Of a stretch of DNA of 64,000 nt, positions 1-7,806 are shown piece by piece (position 1 is the first letter of the stretch; every line of letters starts with the position of its first letter). Location of the stretch: NCBI RefSeq assembly GCF_000244895.1, contig NZ_CM001441.1, forward strand, positions 2,500,226 to 2,564,225. The letters are read 5' to 3'. The DNA is from Desulfosporosinus youngiae DSM 17734 (GTDB taxonomy: Bacteria; Bacillota; Desulfitobacteriia; Desulfitobacteriales; Desulfitobacteriaceae). The translations under genes and the position numbers were made by a program. The notes below the pieces were generated by a model, which was given only the letters and a program-made list of their open reading frames with translations, was not told the DNA's origin and did not search any database.

Positions 1-1451
1 TCGCATGTGATGCGATAACCCTTGAACATATTGGGGGCGCTTCAGTTAAGGAGTACGCCTACACACTCATTAAGCTGGCAGAGAAGAACATGAAACTCCC
101 GGGAATTGTTAGCTTAGCAAATTTGTCGGGTACAAGCTCACAAATAAGGAGGAGAATCCGGATGATAAAAGACTATGGAAAAATACCTTTAAGGTGGGCG
201 GTCTTAGCTGTTGGAGTTGTCGTTGCTTTGTCAATTGCAACAATGACCAACGCCAAAGCAACGACGGCTGATGTCTCTGAGGTTGACCAGAGTTACAGCC
301 CGGTTGTTTCAGCTAACTCTTTGGAACCGATCCAGCTTAATCAGGACCTAGTGGAATATGCCAGAACGAACTATCAAGGCGGATATGACTATTCTACAGA
401 GAAAGATATTGCCAGCAGTACCTATGGCTGGATGCTTGGCGGCCTTGACCGGGCACCTGATAAAGATGGAGTGGCTGAAAAGAAGCAACAAGCGGAAGGA
501 TACCTGCCCGTCAAACCGATCTTTGTTAAATCCTATGACGGAGCCTTTTTAGACGATTATTATATTGTTCCCTATCTCCAGGGAGAAAGGTTTGTCGGAG
601 CCAGTGTTGTATGTCCTGTTGTCAATGAACGTGTTGAAATGATTAATGGAGTTACCTTTTCGCCGCGTGAAAAGCTATTGGAGATTGATGCTGATGAGGC
701 AATGAAAATTCTTAAACAAGAAAAAGGAATTGAAAAACCTCCGTCGCCCAGGCTTATTTTTCATAGTGTACTGAATGAATCCAGTCCATTCCCATCAGAT
801 TATAGTCTATTGCCGTCCTATAACGAACCAAGTATGCTGACACCTTATTCTATCCTCCAACCCTCCTGGGAATTTGTTTTAACCGATAAGACCAGATTAT
901 ATGTTAATCAAGCGGGCCAGGTATTTAATGACACCAACGTAGTTCCCTGGTATGAGACCTATGTTCCTCCTGAATATAATCCACAGGCGGTGCGAATTGA
1001 ACCTGACAAATTGATACGGGATGATGGCTGGACTTTAACTGTCAGCGAAGTGTGGCCCTTAAGCACTTCTAACGGAGGGTGGGGGTATAATCCCTATGAT
1101 GAAACTAAACCTGACAAATACTACGCGGTTTCCCTTACCTTAGAGAATATTCAGGGAAACGATCAAGTGTTTATTCCTAAAGGCAGAGTCGTAGGGACAG
1201 TTGGCAGCAGCGGCAAGGTATATAGTGCCCAACAGCTTTCGTTTGATAGTTGGTATATTCAAAACCTGCGCGGCCTGCAGCTGATGGCCAAAAAGGATGG
1301 CAGAACTATTGAACCCGGTATCTTTAAAGCCAGCCTTGCGCCTATGCAGGTTGATCCAAGCGAACAGAAATTGACGAAGATTATTTATCAAGATGAGCAC
1401 GGAAACAAATTTGAGATACCTATTCAGATTCCTGAATCTAAGCCGAAATAA
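1..1451 (+). CDS. M56 (BlaR1-type) peptidase, C-terminal part, gene cut by window start
   Basis: The reading frame is open from base 3, so the gene begins before the window. The first residues, ACDAITLEHIGG followed by KEYAYTLIKLAEKN, match the ELACDA...YA.xLL block that follows the HExxH zinc site in M56/BlaR1 membrane peptidases. RRRIRMI and a transmembrane segment (AVLAVGVVVALSIATMTNA) follow, as in that family. The remaining roughly 390 residues form an extracytoplasmic domain I do not recognise; by analogy with BlaR1 it would be a sensor. An internal ATG at 162 has AAGGAGGAG at 146-154, so a shorter product is possible, but family architecture favours one long protein. A second M56 gene lies at 5436-6347. 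Confidence 0.75.
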   Translation, partial: ACDAITLEHIGGASVKEYAYTLIKLAEKNMKLPGIVSLANLSGTSSQIRRRIRMIKDYGKIPLRWAVLAVGVVVALSIATMTNAKATTADVSEVDQSYSPVVSANSLEPIQLNQDLVEYARTNYQGGYDYSTEKDIASSTYGWMLGGLDRAPDKDGVAEKKQQAEGYLPVKPIFVKSYDGAFLDDYYIVPYLQGERFVGASVVCPVVNERVEMINGVTFSPREKLLEIDADEAMKILKQEKGIEKPPSPRLIFHSVLNESSPFPSDYSLLPSYNEPSMLTPYSILQPSWEFVLTDKTRLYVNQAGQVFNDTNVVPWYETYVPPEYNPQAVRIEPDKLIRDDGWTLTVSEVWPLSTSNGGWGYNPYDETKPDKYYAVSLTLENIQGNDQVFIPKGRVVGTVGSSGKVYSAQQLSFDSWYIQNLRGLQLMAKKDGRTIEPGIFKASLAPMQVDPSEQKLTKIIYQDEHGNKFEIPIQIPESKPK

Positions 1452-1556
1452 ACCTGATGCGGAGAAAGTAAACCAATGACATGCAGAAGTTATAGAGTAA
1501 TGGTGGAGATGAGTGTATCTGAGGAAAAAGGCAGATATGGACCCTTTGTAATAAGT

Positions 1557-1578
1557 GACGCCCCGATGCAGGGGCGTC
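1557..1578. terminator. Hairpin between convergent genes
   Basis: GACGCCCC (1557-1564) pairs perfectly with GGGGCGTC (1571-1578) around a six-base loop. It lies between the end of the M56 gene and the end of the minus-strand DoxX gene. There is no clear T-run on either side, so termination is inferred from position. Confidence 0.45.
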
Positions 1579-1604
1579 AAATTGTCCGATCTCTTGTTTG
1601 GGAA

Positions 1605-2162
1605 CTAGTTCCTCCCGTCGGGAATAGAAGAGGGTACAAGACAGTGAGAAGGATTTTGTTTATATTTCAGGAAGCCGCCTACTCCCAGAAGCTCAGCATA
1701 TTGAGCGAATTTCAAAAATGCCAGGTTAGTCCAAATATAGCCAAAATTATTAAATGATCCACTGGCCAGGAACTGCACATTCATAAACATTGCCAGAAGA
1801 GCAAACCAGACTATCCGGAACCCCAGCAGCATTGATAGGCCCACTAATAGTTCAATAATGACGACTAAGGTATCTGTCAATCCTGGAGTGCCCAGAAAAA
1901 TAGTTTGTGCAACCCAAGAAAATCCTTTGTTAATGTAAAGAGGATCAAAATTAGATACATTTGGACCTGCTATATTAGTAATGAGACTTTCAATTCTCCC
2001 GGCTGAATTAAGTTTGCCATCAGAAAACCAACCTAACTTGTGGGAAGCAGATTCTACCCACGACCATCCATAAATTACTCTGGCTGCAGTGAAGATGATC
2101 ACTAAAAAGGCCACTTTCCGATCCCTAAAGAGTGTTTTTACAGCTTCAAAATAGGATGTCAT
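1605..2162 (-). CDS. DoxX-family membrane protein
   Basis: This 185-residue protein has four hydrophobic segments and the general pattern of DoxX/DoxD (thiosulfate:quinone oxidoreductase small-subunit-like) proteins, including an early R-x-x-x-G-W segment (ARVIYGWSW) and a late ILLGFRIVWFAL-like helix. The start at 2162 (MTSYFEAV) is preceded by AGAGGAGGGG at good spacing; a longer frame to 2228 has no such site. DoxX-like proteins are inner-membrane proteins often tied to redox or oxidative-stress functions, but the exact role is unknown. It is monocistronic and convergent with the upstream M56 gene. Confidence 0.75.
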   Translation of the reverse strand: MTSYFEAVKTLFRDRKVAFLVIIFTAARVIYGWSWVESASHKLGWFSDGKLNSAGRIESLITNIAGPNVSNFDPLYINKGFSWVAQTIFLGTPGLTDTLVVIIELLVGLSMLLGFRIVWFALLAMFMNVQFLASGSFNNFGYIWTNLAFLKFAQYAELLGVGGFLKYKQNPSHCLVPSSIPDGRN

Positions 2163-2573
2163 AAAATCCCCTCCTCTAATATTTGTATGGTTGACACTGT
2201 AAATTATTAAGTCTACCGGATTCGGCATAAAATGGTTTGTTATACGAGAGAAACTAAAATAAATAGATGCTAAGATAATAATGTTAATGTTGTAATAATT
2301 ATAAACTAGAATATAGTATAAGTAAAGAAAATTTTAACAAAATTTTCAGATAATTAGGCTTGGGATTAGTGTATCCTGTTTTAATCGGATTTAGATACGG
2401 TTAGATAATTGGCTGCAAGAGCGCCGCTCAGATAGATAAACTGACTGGCGCTCTTAATAATAAGGTTAGTACTTTTGGGTCTGGATTTTTTCAGTGTCCT
2501 GTTATATAGGTATGTGATTAATGCCGGAAACAAATAATAATGTCAACAAAAACGTTGAAATAGGGTGTGAAAA
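2163..2573. other. AT-rich intergenic region with inverted repeat
   Basis: This 411-bp gap separates two divergent genes and should hold both promoters. The clearest structure is an inverted repeat: AAGAGCGCC at 2417-2425 and GGCGCTCTT at 2447-2455, nine perfect pairs around 21 bases. It lies about 120 bp upstream of the arginine-deiminase-like gene, and there is no T-run after it, so it could be an RNA leader structure or an operator. I see no open reading frame with a ribosome site here. Confidence 0.4.
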
Positions 2574-3500
2574 ATGAGCAGGATACAACCAAGCTACGGA
2601 ATTGAGAAACTGGGAAGATTAAGAAAGGTCTTACTTCATGACCCTGTTGAATCGCTGGCAACCATTAATCAATCAAACTACAAGTATCACTTATTTAATT
2701 ATGTTCCGAAGGTAGATCAATACTTAATTGAGCATAAAAAATATGCTCAGTTGTTGCAAGCACACGGAGTAGAGGTGCTCTTTGTCAGAGACTTTGTACA
2801 CCACACAAAGGACTTACTTGCCAAACTCCCGAATTTGCCATATCTGCACGACACAGCCGTCGTCACGAGTAAAGGGGCTATTTTATCTGAAATGTGTCCG
2901 GGTACCAGGGCGGGGGAGGAGCAGGTTGTTAAGGAGGTTCTCCAAGCTATCGGCATACCTATCTTTCATGAATTTGAAACCCATGAGCAGTTTGAAGGCT
3001 GCTTAGTTTTGTCCCCTGATACCTTAATTATCGTGGATACTGAACGGCATAAGCCCAGTACAATTGAGAAATTCTTTACCAAAGCCCTGGATATTTTCGA
3101 AGAAGTGATTTATGTTGAGGTACCGCAGGCACGAAGGTTTATGCATGCGGATATGATTTTCAACAGAATTAGTGAAGACTTGGCCCTGTATTTTCCCCCA
3201 GCATTTCTTAGAACCTATTTAATTACCAGACAGAAGCGGCTTGAAATTGACCTAAGGACATTTTTAGGAAAGCGAAATATGGAACTTGTGGAAATAGATA
3301 ATGAAGAGCAACAAAATTGGGGCTGCAGCTTTGTTGTCTTAGAACCTAAGGTCCTTATTCACTATGATCTGGCACTTAACCGTCAGACTAAAGAGACCTT
3401 AAAACAACGGGGGGTACAGATTATTGAATTTCACCCCGATGCCTTATTAGCCGGAGGAGGAAGTCTTCGTTGTCTGACCTTAAGACTTTGGCGTACCTGA
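2574..3500 (+). CDS. Arginine-deiminase/amidinotransferase (pentein) family protein
   Basis: This 308-residue protein is shorter than classical arginine deiminase (about 400). Family landmarks are visible in order: LPYLHDTAVV where deiminases have a R-D-P/D block, FEGCLVLSPD in place of the usual EGGD, FMHADMIF matching the catalytic His segment (MHLDTVF), and a C-terminal GGGSLRCLTL matching the catalytic Cys block (GGxRCMTxP). The catalytic His and Cys are therefore present, while the substrate-guiding EGGD is altered, so arginine may not be the substrate. It would be a soluble guanidino-modifying hydrolase or transferase. No ArcB or ArcC gene is adjacent. Confidence 0.75.
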   Translation: MSRIQPSYGIEKLGRLRKVLLHDPVESLATINQSNYKYHLFNYVPKVDQYLIEHKKYAQLLQAHGVEVLFVRDFVHHTKDLLAKLPNLPYLHDTAVVTSKGAILSEMCPGTRAGEEQVVKEVLQAIGIPIFHEFETHEQFEGCLVLSPDTLIIVDTERHKPSTIEKFFTKALDIFEEVIYVEVPQARRFMHADMIFNRISEDLALYFPPAFLRTYLITRQKRLEIDLRTFLGKRNMELVEIDNEEQQNWGCSFVVLEPKVLIHYDLALNRQTKETLKQRGVQIIEFHPDALLAGGGSLRCLTLRLWRT

Positions 3501-3566
3501 ATTTTTGCCTGTACAGTTGCCTATTTTCAAAAGGCCGATGGAACCTTTGCCAATGATCGAAGTAAT

Positions 3567-3601
3567 CGCTTAAAGGAGAAATTGATTATGCGTTGAATAT
3601 A
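3567..3601. promoter_or_regulatory. 35-bp motif, copy 1
   Basis: This stretch and 54287-54321 are the same length and agree at 28 of 35 positions, with invariant CGCTT, AAGGAGAAAT and GTTGAATATA blocks. Each lies 80-100 bp upstream of a small enzyme gene with a non-ATG start. This suggests a shared transcription signal or leader element; the factor is unknown to me. Confidence 0.4.
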
Positions 3602-3683
3602 GTTATTAAAGATATAACCATAATCAATGACTTTGACCGAAGGTGATTACACAGCGTTCCGAGTACAAAAATAAAGGAGTTGG

Positions 3684-3977
3684 TTGGAATTGTTGACGTT
3701 ACTGGCAACCTTAAAAGTAAAACATGGCAAAGAGGTGGAAGTGACCGAAATTTGTACTCAATTGGCCAAGGAAGTTCTTTCTAAGGAAAAGGACTGTTTG
3801 ATGTACATACCCCATGTGGTAAAGAATGACCCAACTAAAATCGTCTTCTTTGAAAAGTACAAGGATAAAGAAGCCTTCAAAGCCCATGGGAGTTCAGCTT
3901 ATTTTAAGGAAGCAGCCCAAAAGTTTGAAGACCTGCTGGAAGGTAAGATTCAGGTTGAATTTCTTGAAGAAGTTTAA
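3684..3977 (+). CDS. ABM-domain (YgiN-like) protein
   Basis: This protein of about 97 residues has the layout of antibiotic-biosynthesis-monooxygenase (ABM) domain proteins: a beta strand (LTLLATLKVK), helix, strand, FFEKYKDKEAFKAH and a final strand (IQVEFLEEV). Members are small dimeric ferredoxin-fold proteins acting as quinol monooxygenases or haem-related enzymes; the substrate cannot be read here. The start is a TTG: 3684, 3690 and 3693 are all in frame, with AAAGGAG at 3673-3679. A hairpin terminator follows at 4026. Confidence 0.75.
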   Translation: MELLTLLATLKVKHGKEVEVTEICTQLAKEVLSKEKDCLMYIPHVVKNDPTKIVFFEKYKDKEAFKAHGSSAYFKEAAQKFEDLLEGKIQVEFLEEV

Positions 3978-4025
3978 TAGGCAGCAGCGAGGGATTGATG
4001 TCAAACATAAAAGTTATAAGTAAAA

Positions 4026-4056
4026 GGAGGCTTCGCGTGTTGATGCGAAAGCCTCC
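4026..4056. terminator. Bidirectional terminator
   Basis: GGAGGCTTCGC (4026-4036) pairs with GCGAAAGCCTCC (4045-4056) with one bulged base. It lies between the convergent ABM gene and the minus-strand operon, and T-rich sequence follows on both strands. Confidence 0.75.
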
Positions 4057-4057
4057 A

Positions 4058-4996
4058 TTATTCTTTACTATATTGAATTAGCGTATGCATAAGGATATAG
4101 GTAATAACACCGGAGCCCAGAATAACCAGAAGGTCGGCAGGGGATAAGGGAATTATCTCTAAGGATGCAAAGAAGAACCCCTGGCCGTAGATAAAGAGAA
4201 CCCCATCCATCAGTACCAGTTCCCCCACATACATGAGGAATGTTGTCAAGGAAGCAGATAAAGCAGGTATGGTCTTGGCGAACAGCGGGCTTCTTCCATA
4301 AAACAGCGAGCCGGTATAAATGCCGGCGGTAATGCCGAACACTGTAAAGAATCCAGCCATTAGCAGGGCAGATAAAGAGGGAATATGGAGGGTGCCGTTT
4401 CTGTAAAAAGCGGTAAAACAGGCGAAAATACAAAGACTAATCAACAACAGAGCAGAAACCCCTTGAGCAATCAGCGGACGCTTTCTGGAAAAGTTCCGTT
4501 CTCGGATCATTTTTCCAAAACCATGGATTACATTCAGCGCTGCCAGTATCATGACAATAGCAATAAGGTAAAAGTGAAATTTAAAAGCTGGATTATTCGC
4601 TGCATAGATAGGTTGGCCGACCGAGCGGAGAACCTCCGGGGTTGCCATGCACAAGCTTAATTGCCAGGATTCAAGGGGCATTTCCACATAGCCTTCAATT
4701 ACTTTGATTTGTTCAAAACCAAATTCAAAAACCAGGAATAATAGAATTCCCAAAATTGAAACCACCGGCAGAGTGTAGCTTTTGCACAGCTTAAAAATCA
4801 GCGGCATGAGTGCGGCGGAAGCAATTAAGGCAATACATATAGGGGTGTAAGGAATAATATATTTCTGATAATCCGCTGCATTGATAAAACCATGTTCTAA
4901 ATAATTGCCTAGGGTTACAACCCCCATGTATAGGGGGTAAACAGAGGCCAATAAAAGGATAAACAGGGAAAGGAAATAGAATTTTTTATAGCTCAT
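4058..4996 (-). CDS. Polytopic membrane protein of unknown function
   Basis: The 312-residue product has about eight predicted transmembrane segments, starting with FYFLSLFILLLASVYPLYMG, and short polar loops. I recognise no catalytic motif. Its start codon overlaps the stop of the upstream lipoprotein gene in an ATGA arrangement (4993-4996), so it is translationally coupled. It is the last gene of the blaI-blaR1-like operon and is probably controlled by the BlaI regulator; by context it could be an envelope-stress or resistance effector. Confidence 0.65.
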   Translation of the reverse strand: MSYKKFYFLSLFILLLASVYPLYMGVVTLGNYLEHGFINAADYQKYIIPYTPICIALIASAALMPLIFKLCKSYTLPVVSILGILLFLVFEFGFEQIKVIEGYVEMPLESWQLSLCMATPEVLRSVGQPIYAANNPAFKFHFYLIAIVMILAALNVIHGFGKMIRERNFSRKRPLIAQGVSALLLISLCIFACFTAFYRNGTLHIPSLSALLMAGFFTVFGITAGIYTGSLFYGRSPLFAKTIPALSASLTTFLMYVGELVLMDGVLFIYGQGFFFASLEIIPLSPADLLVILGSGVITYILMHTLIQYSKE

Positions 4997-5424
4997 AAAT
5001 GTTCACCCCTGACACGGCCTTGAACGGCTTGCCTGGCTGAGATGTTTTGGCTATCTTCATACACAGCTTTTAGGTATTGATAGTTTAAGCCCCCGGAAGA
5101 GACCTTGAAGCATTCTGTCTTACCGTCAAGCCAAAACACTCCGTACTTATCAACCCAGAAGCTTTTAACCCCCTTCCCCTTATAGGAAAAATAGACATGA
5201 AAGGCAGTTGCCGGATCCATTTGCTGAGAGGTTCTTTCAAAGCTGAGAGAGTTGAAGTGACTAAGCAAGTTATCGACGATCCTTTGATCTGCTCCAAACA
5301 TTGCATAACTGGAAAAGCCATAGCCTATAGTAACATTGTCTACCTTAAGCCTGTTGTTGCTGATCGGTGTACAACCTGTCAGCAGCAAGAAAAAAATCAG
5401 CATGATTAAGAAAACACGTTTCAA
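4993..5424 (-). CDS. Small lipoprotein
   Basis: The 143-residue product starts MKRVFLIMLIFFLLLTGCTP, a lipoprotein signal peptide with a clear LTGC lipobox, so it should be anchored to the outer face of the membrane at the Cys. The mature part has no motif I recognise. It lies 11 bp after the M56 peptidase gene and overlaps the next gene by 4 bp, so it belongs to the same operon. A substrate or ligand-presenting partner of the M56 sensor is a plausible but unproven role. Confidence 0.7.
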   Translation of the reverse strand: MKRVFLIMLIFFLLLTGCTPISNNRLKVDNVTIGYGFSSYAMFGADQRIVDNLLSHFNSLSFERTSQQMDPATAFHVYFSYKGKGVKSFWVDKYGVFWLDGKTECFKVSSGGLNYQYLKAVYEDSQNISARQAVQGRVRGEHL

Positions 5425-5435
5425 AGCAGCACCTC

Positions 5436-6347
5436 CTAAACAGTGGCGTTGGTGATTATGATGACAGCAATAGAGATTACCAAGGCAGCAAAGCAGAGTG
5501 AAGAAAAGAGCGTAAGCTTTTTATAGGATAAGATCGTTTCAATGCGCAGCTTCGTTTGGGTCCCGCCAAATGGCGATGCGAAGAAAGCTTTGCCGGAAGC
5601 GCAGGTGAGTAGGGCGCGGGCATACTCCTTGGTCTGCCGTTCATTGAGATTTTTGATAACCTTGGCATCGCAGGCCAGCTCCATATCGGCAAAAAAGTAC
5701 TTTAAGAATACCCAGGATAGGGGATTGAACCAATGAACGCAGGCTGTCAGCAAGGCTATGGCCCGAAATAGATTGTCCCGGCGTGCAATATGCACCTGTT
5801 CATGGAGCAGGATATAGTCCAGATCCCCGGCAGCTATTTGGGCAGGGACAATGATTTTGGGCTGAATAATACCATAGACAGCCGGAGCGGTAATTTTATC
5901 CGATTGATAAATATTGCCGCTTATAAGCTGCGCCGTCTTCAACTCTGATTTGCTAAAGAAGTAGAGCAGCGCCAAGATTAGCATGACAGCACAGGAAACG
6001 ATAATCCAAATCAGCGAAGCCACATTAAGCACGTTTTTAAGCAGGTCGGTTTTGTATTCGAGAGGGAAATAGTTTTTGGCAGCCATGATACTATTGGTGG
6101 CTGTGATCTGAGGCAGTTCCTGGCGGATAAGCACTGTTTTGGTGGTGAATTTAGAAATTAAGTTTAGCAAGCTGTATTGATTAGCAATTCCAAAAGGCAG
6201 CCAGAACCTGATCAGAGGAAGAAGCCATAGGACATAGACTGCAAAACTTGGCAGAATTTTAAGCTTGCTCAGTAACAAAACAAGCAATCCGGCAACACTG
6301 CCGAGGATACTCATGTTAAGTACCCAATAAAACAGTTCAGAGAGCAT
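5436..6347 (-). CDS. M56/BlaR1-family membrane metallopeptidase
   Basis: The 303-residue protein has the BlaR1 layout: two N-terminal membrane helices, a cytoplasmic loop, another helix (IWIIVSCAVMLILALLYFF), then the zinc site HEQVH at residues 182-186 and the third ligand Glu223 in MELACDA, and a last helix near the C-terminus. There is no penicillin-binding sensor domain after the last helix, so it is the short form. In the family this peptidase inactivates a BlaI-type repressor when a cell-wall or antibiotic signal is sensed. It starts 3 bp after the blaI-like gene ends. A decayed piece of a related gene lies at 57666-57757. Confidence 0.85.
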   Translation of the reverse strand: MLSELFYWVLNMSILGSVAGLLVLLLSKLKILPSFAVYVLWLLPLIRFWLPFGIANQYSLLNLISKFTTKTVLIRQELPQITATNSIMAAKNYFPLEYKTDLLKNVLNVASLIWIIVSCAVMLILALLYFFSKSELKTAQLISGNIYQSDKITAPAVYGIIQPKIIVPAQIAAGDLDYILLHEQVHIARRDNLFRAIALLTACVHWFNPLSWVFLKYFFADMELACDAKVIKNLNERQTKEYARALLTCASGKAFFASPFGGTQTKLRIETILSYKKLTLFSSLCFAALVISIAVIIITNATV

Positions 6348-6350
6348 GGC

Positions 6351-6707
6351 CTACCTCTTTTCTACCAGTTTTTTCAACATCTCCAGCTCATCCTCAGTAA
6401 GGTCATTTTCTATGAAGGAGGCGAAAAAGGCTTTTTTAGAGCCGTTATATAACTTGTCGATAAGGCTTTGGGTTTCAGCCTTTCGTACCTCTGCTTTTTG
6501 GATAAGGGAAGTACAGATAAAATTCGGTTCAGTCCGTTGAAGGGCATTTTTCTCCATCAGTTTTTTAATAATCGTATAGGTTGTATTCTTATTCCAGCCG
6601 ATTGTTTCAGCAGCGATAAGAGAAATTTCTTTGGCCGATACCGGCTCCTTATCCCACACAATGTCCATGATCTTGAGTTCGCTGTCAAAAAGCTTTAGAG
6701 ATGCCAA
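6351..6707 (-). CDS. BlaI/MecI-family transcriptional repressor
   Basis: The 118-residue winged-helix protein shows the BlaI pattern: LFDSELKIMDIVWDKEPVSA, then NKNTTYTIIKKLMEKNAL (recognition helix and wing) and a helical dimerisation tail with LTEDELEMLKKLVEK. Such repressors bind dyads in their own promoter and are cleaved through the partner M56 peptidase, here the next gene. The palindromes at 6721-6762 and 6773-6790 are its likely operators. A ribosome site (GGAGG) lies upstream of the ATG. Confidence 0.9.
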   Translation of the reverse strand: MASLKLFDSELKIMDIVWDKEPVSAKEISLIAAETIGWNKNTTYTIIKKLMEKNALQRTEPNFICTSLIQKAEVRKAETQSLIDKLYNGSKKAFFASFIENDLTEDELEMLKKLVEKR

Positions 6708-6720
6708 ACTAAAAACCTCC

Positions 6721-6790
6721 AGACTATTCTAATAGTATGAGTATATACTACTAGAATAGTCTGGAGTTGTAAAGACTATTTCGATAGTCT
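6721..6790 (-). promoter_or_regulatory. Promoter and double operator of the BlaI operon
   Basis: A near-perfect 42-bp palindrome spans 6721-6762, with arms AGACTATTCTA...TAGAATAGTCT. A shorter one, AGACTA-6-TAGTCT, lies at 6773-6790. On the minus strand a -35 TTTACA (6768-6773) and a -10 TAGTAT (6745-6750) are separated by 17 bases. The large palindrome covers the -10 and the short one touches the -35, as expected for autorepression. Confidence 0.75.
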
Positions 6791-6835
6791 ACGCCGCAGC
6801 GGCAGGAAAACTATGCCAAAAAGGGGATTATTAAG

Positions 6836-7315
6836 ATGATTTTCAGACAGGCGCTGCCTCAGGAGATAAATTTTATTTTCAGTGAAGGGTACAAGGAGTG
6901 GAGCAAACATAGGACCTTTGAACAATATTGCAGCGATAATGCCAAGGAAGATGCGTATGGGACAAGGTATGTCCTGGATGTCGGTAACGAAATTGTCAGC
7001 TCTCTGATAATGTTAAAACTGAAGGATATTGCTGGAAAAAAAGCATATGGTATTGGCTCTGTATTAACACCAAAAATTTACGCCGGTCAAGGTTATGCCA
7101 CGGAACTGTTAAAAAACTGCTTACAAAAAGAAGAAGGCTCCTTCATTTTTTTATTTTCGGATATAAATCCTGAATTCTATAAACAATTTAAGTTTAAAAT
7201 ATTGCCTCCGCATCTTCAAAGATACGAAAAAAGCGTCTGCATGGTATATTGTAATGATGTTAGCTGGAATGAACTTTTGAACTGTTCGATAGATTCAATA
7301 CCTGATTATTTTTGA
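6836..7315 (+). CDS. GNAT-family N-acetyltransferase
   Basis: The 159-residue protein carries the acetyl-CoA-binding GNAT motif A in the form GIGSVLTPKIYAGQGYATEL (the Q/R-x-x-G-x-G/A signature reads YAGQGYA), then FLFSDINPEFYKQFKFKI, matching motif B with the usual Y-x-x-x-G/F. It would transfer an acetyl group from acetyl-CoA to an amine; the substrate is not predictable. It is a single gene transcribed away from the BlaI operon, and a strong terminator follows. Confidence 0.75.
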   Translation: MIFRQALPQEINFIFSEGYKEWSKHRTFEQYCSDNAKEDAYGTRYVLDVGNEIVSSLIMLKLKDIAGKKAYGIGSVLTPKIYAGQGYATELLKNCLQKEEGSFIFLFSDINPEFYKQFKFKILPPHLQRYEKSVCMVYCNDVSWNELLNCSIDSIPDYF

Positions 7316-7368
7316 ACAGTCCGGCGTGATCCAGGAATCCGGCCAATCAGTTCCTCTTTATAAGACAT

Positions 7369-7402
7369 AAGAGCCGCGTGTATATTGTTTCACGCGGCTC
7401 TT
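7369..7402. terminator. Strong hairpin terminator
   Basis: AAGAGCCGCGTG (7369-7380) and CACGCGGCTCTT (7391-7402) form a perfect 12-bp stem with a 10-base loop after the acetyltransferase gene. Confidence 0.8.
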
Positions 7403-7451
7403 GATCACTTCCATTTTATTAAATATTATGCAGAAGTCTTTTTAGGCCGTT

Positions 7452-7800
7452 CTATGTGCCATCGGATGCGTCGTCTGTGTCTTCCATATCCGCGCTGATG
7501 TAGTCCAGGATGTCCGGTAACCGGGAGTTGATCTCTTCCCGAACTTACCGGTCACAGTGGAATATAATTGCATGCAGAAAGAATACTCAGTCATCCCGAA
7601 AACGCTTAACTCGGTGAATACTTCTTCATCGCTATCGTTGACGGGCAAAAGAAAGCAGACATATTCAATTCCGTTTTCATCCGCGCGCCGGAAGGTATCA
7701 TAACCGAGCCTTCTTCATTTCGGCATCCAAGGCTTCCGTATACGGACTTACTAATTCATGGCCAGTCACATTTGCGCCTTCTCTCCGCTTAATTCTGGTT
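7452..7800 (-). pseudogene. Decayed small acidic protein gene next to the DUF4157 remnant
   Basis: Coding-like sequence is spread over three frames on the minus strand. In order it reads TRIKRREGANVTGHELVSPY and TEALDAEMKK; then, after a frame change, GYDTFRRADENGIEYVCFLL and PVNDSDEEVFTEL; then, after another change, REEINSRLPDILDYISADME and DTDDASDGT to a stop at 7452. Joined, this would be one acidic protein of about 125 residues. I do not recognise the family. Its place just downstream of a DUF4157 gene would suit an immunity or partner protein, which is only inference. Assembly errors are an alternative to true decay. Confidence 0.5.
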
Positions 7801-7806
7801 CGAAAA

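Noticed and set aside
162-1451. Separate gene starting at ATG 162 behind AAGGAGGAG
   Set aside because: The upstream frame reads as M56 peptidase sequence straight into the helix, so one long gene is more likely; kept only as an alternative start.
1476-1757. Open frame of 93 codons after the M56 gene
   Set aside because: It runs through the terminator-like hairpin and antisense into the DoxX gene, and the product has no family character.
2338-2371. Shared AAAATTTTCAGATAATT with 30377-30393
   Set aside because: AT-rich 17-mer with weak flanking similarity; may be chance in AT-rich promoters.
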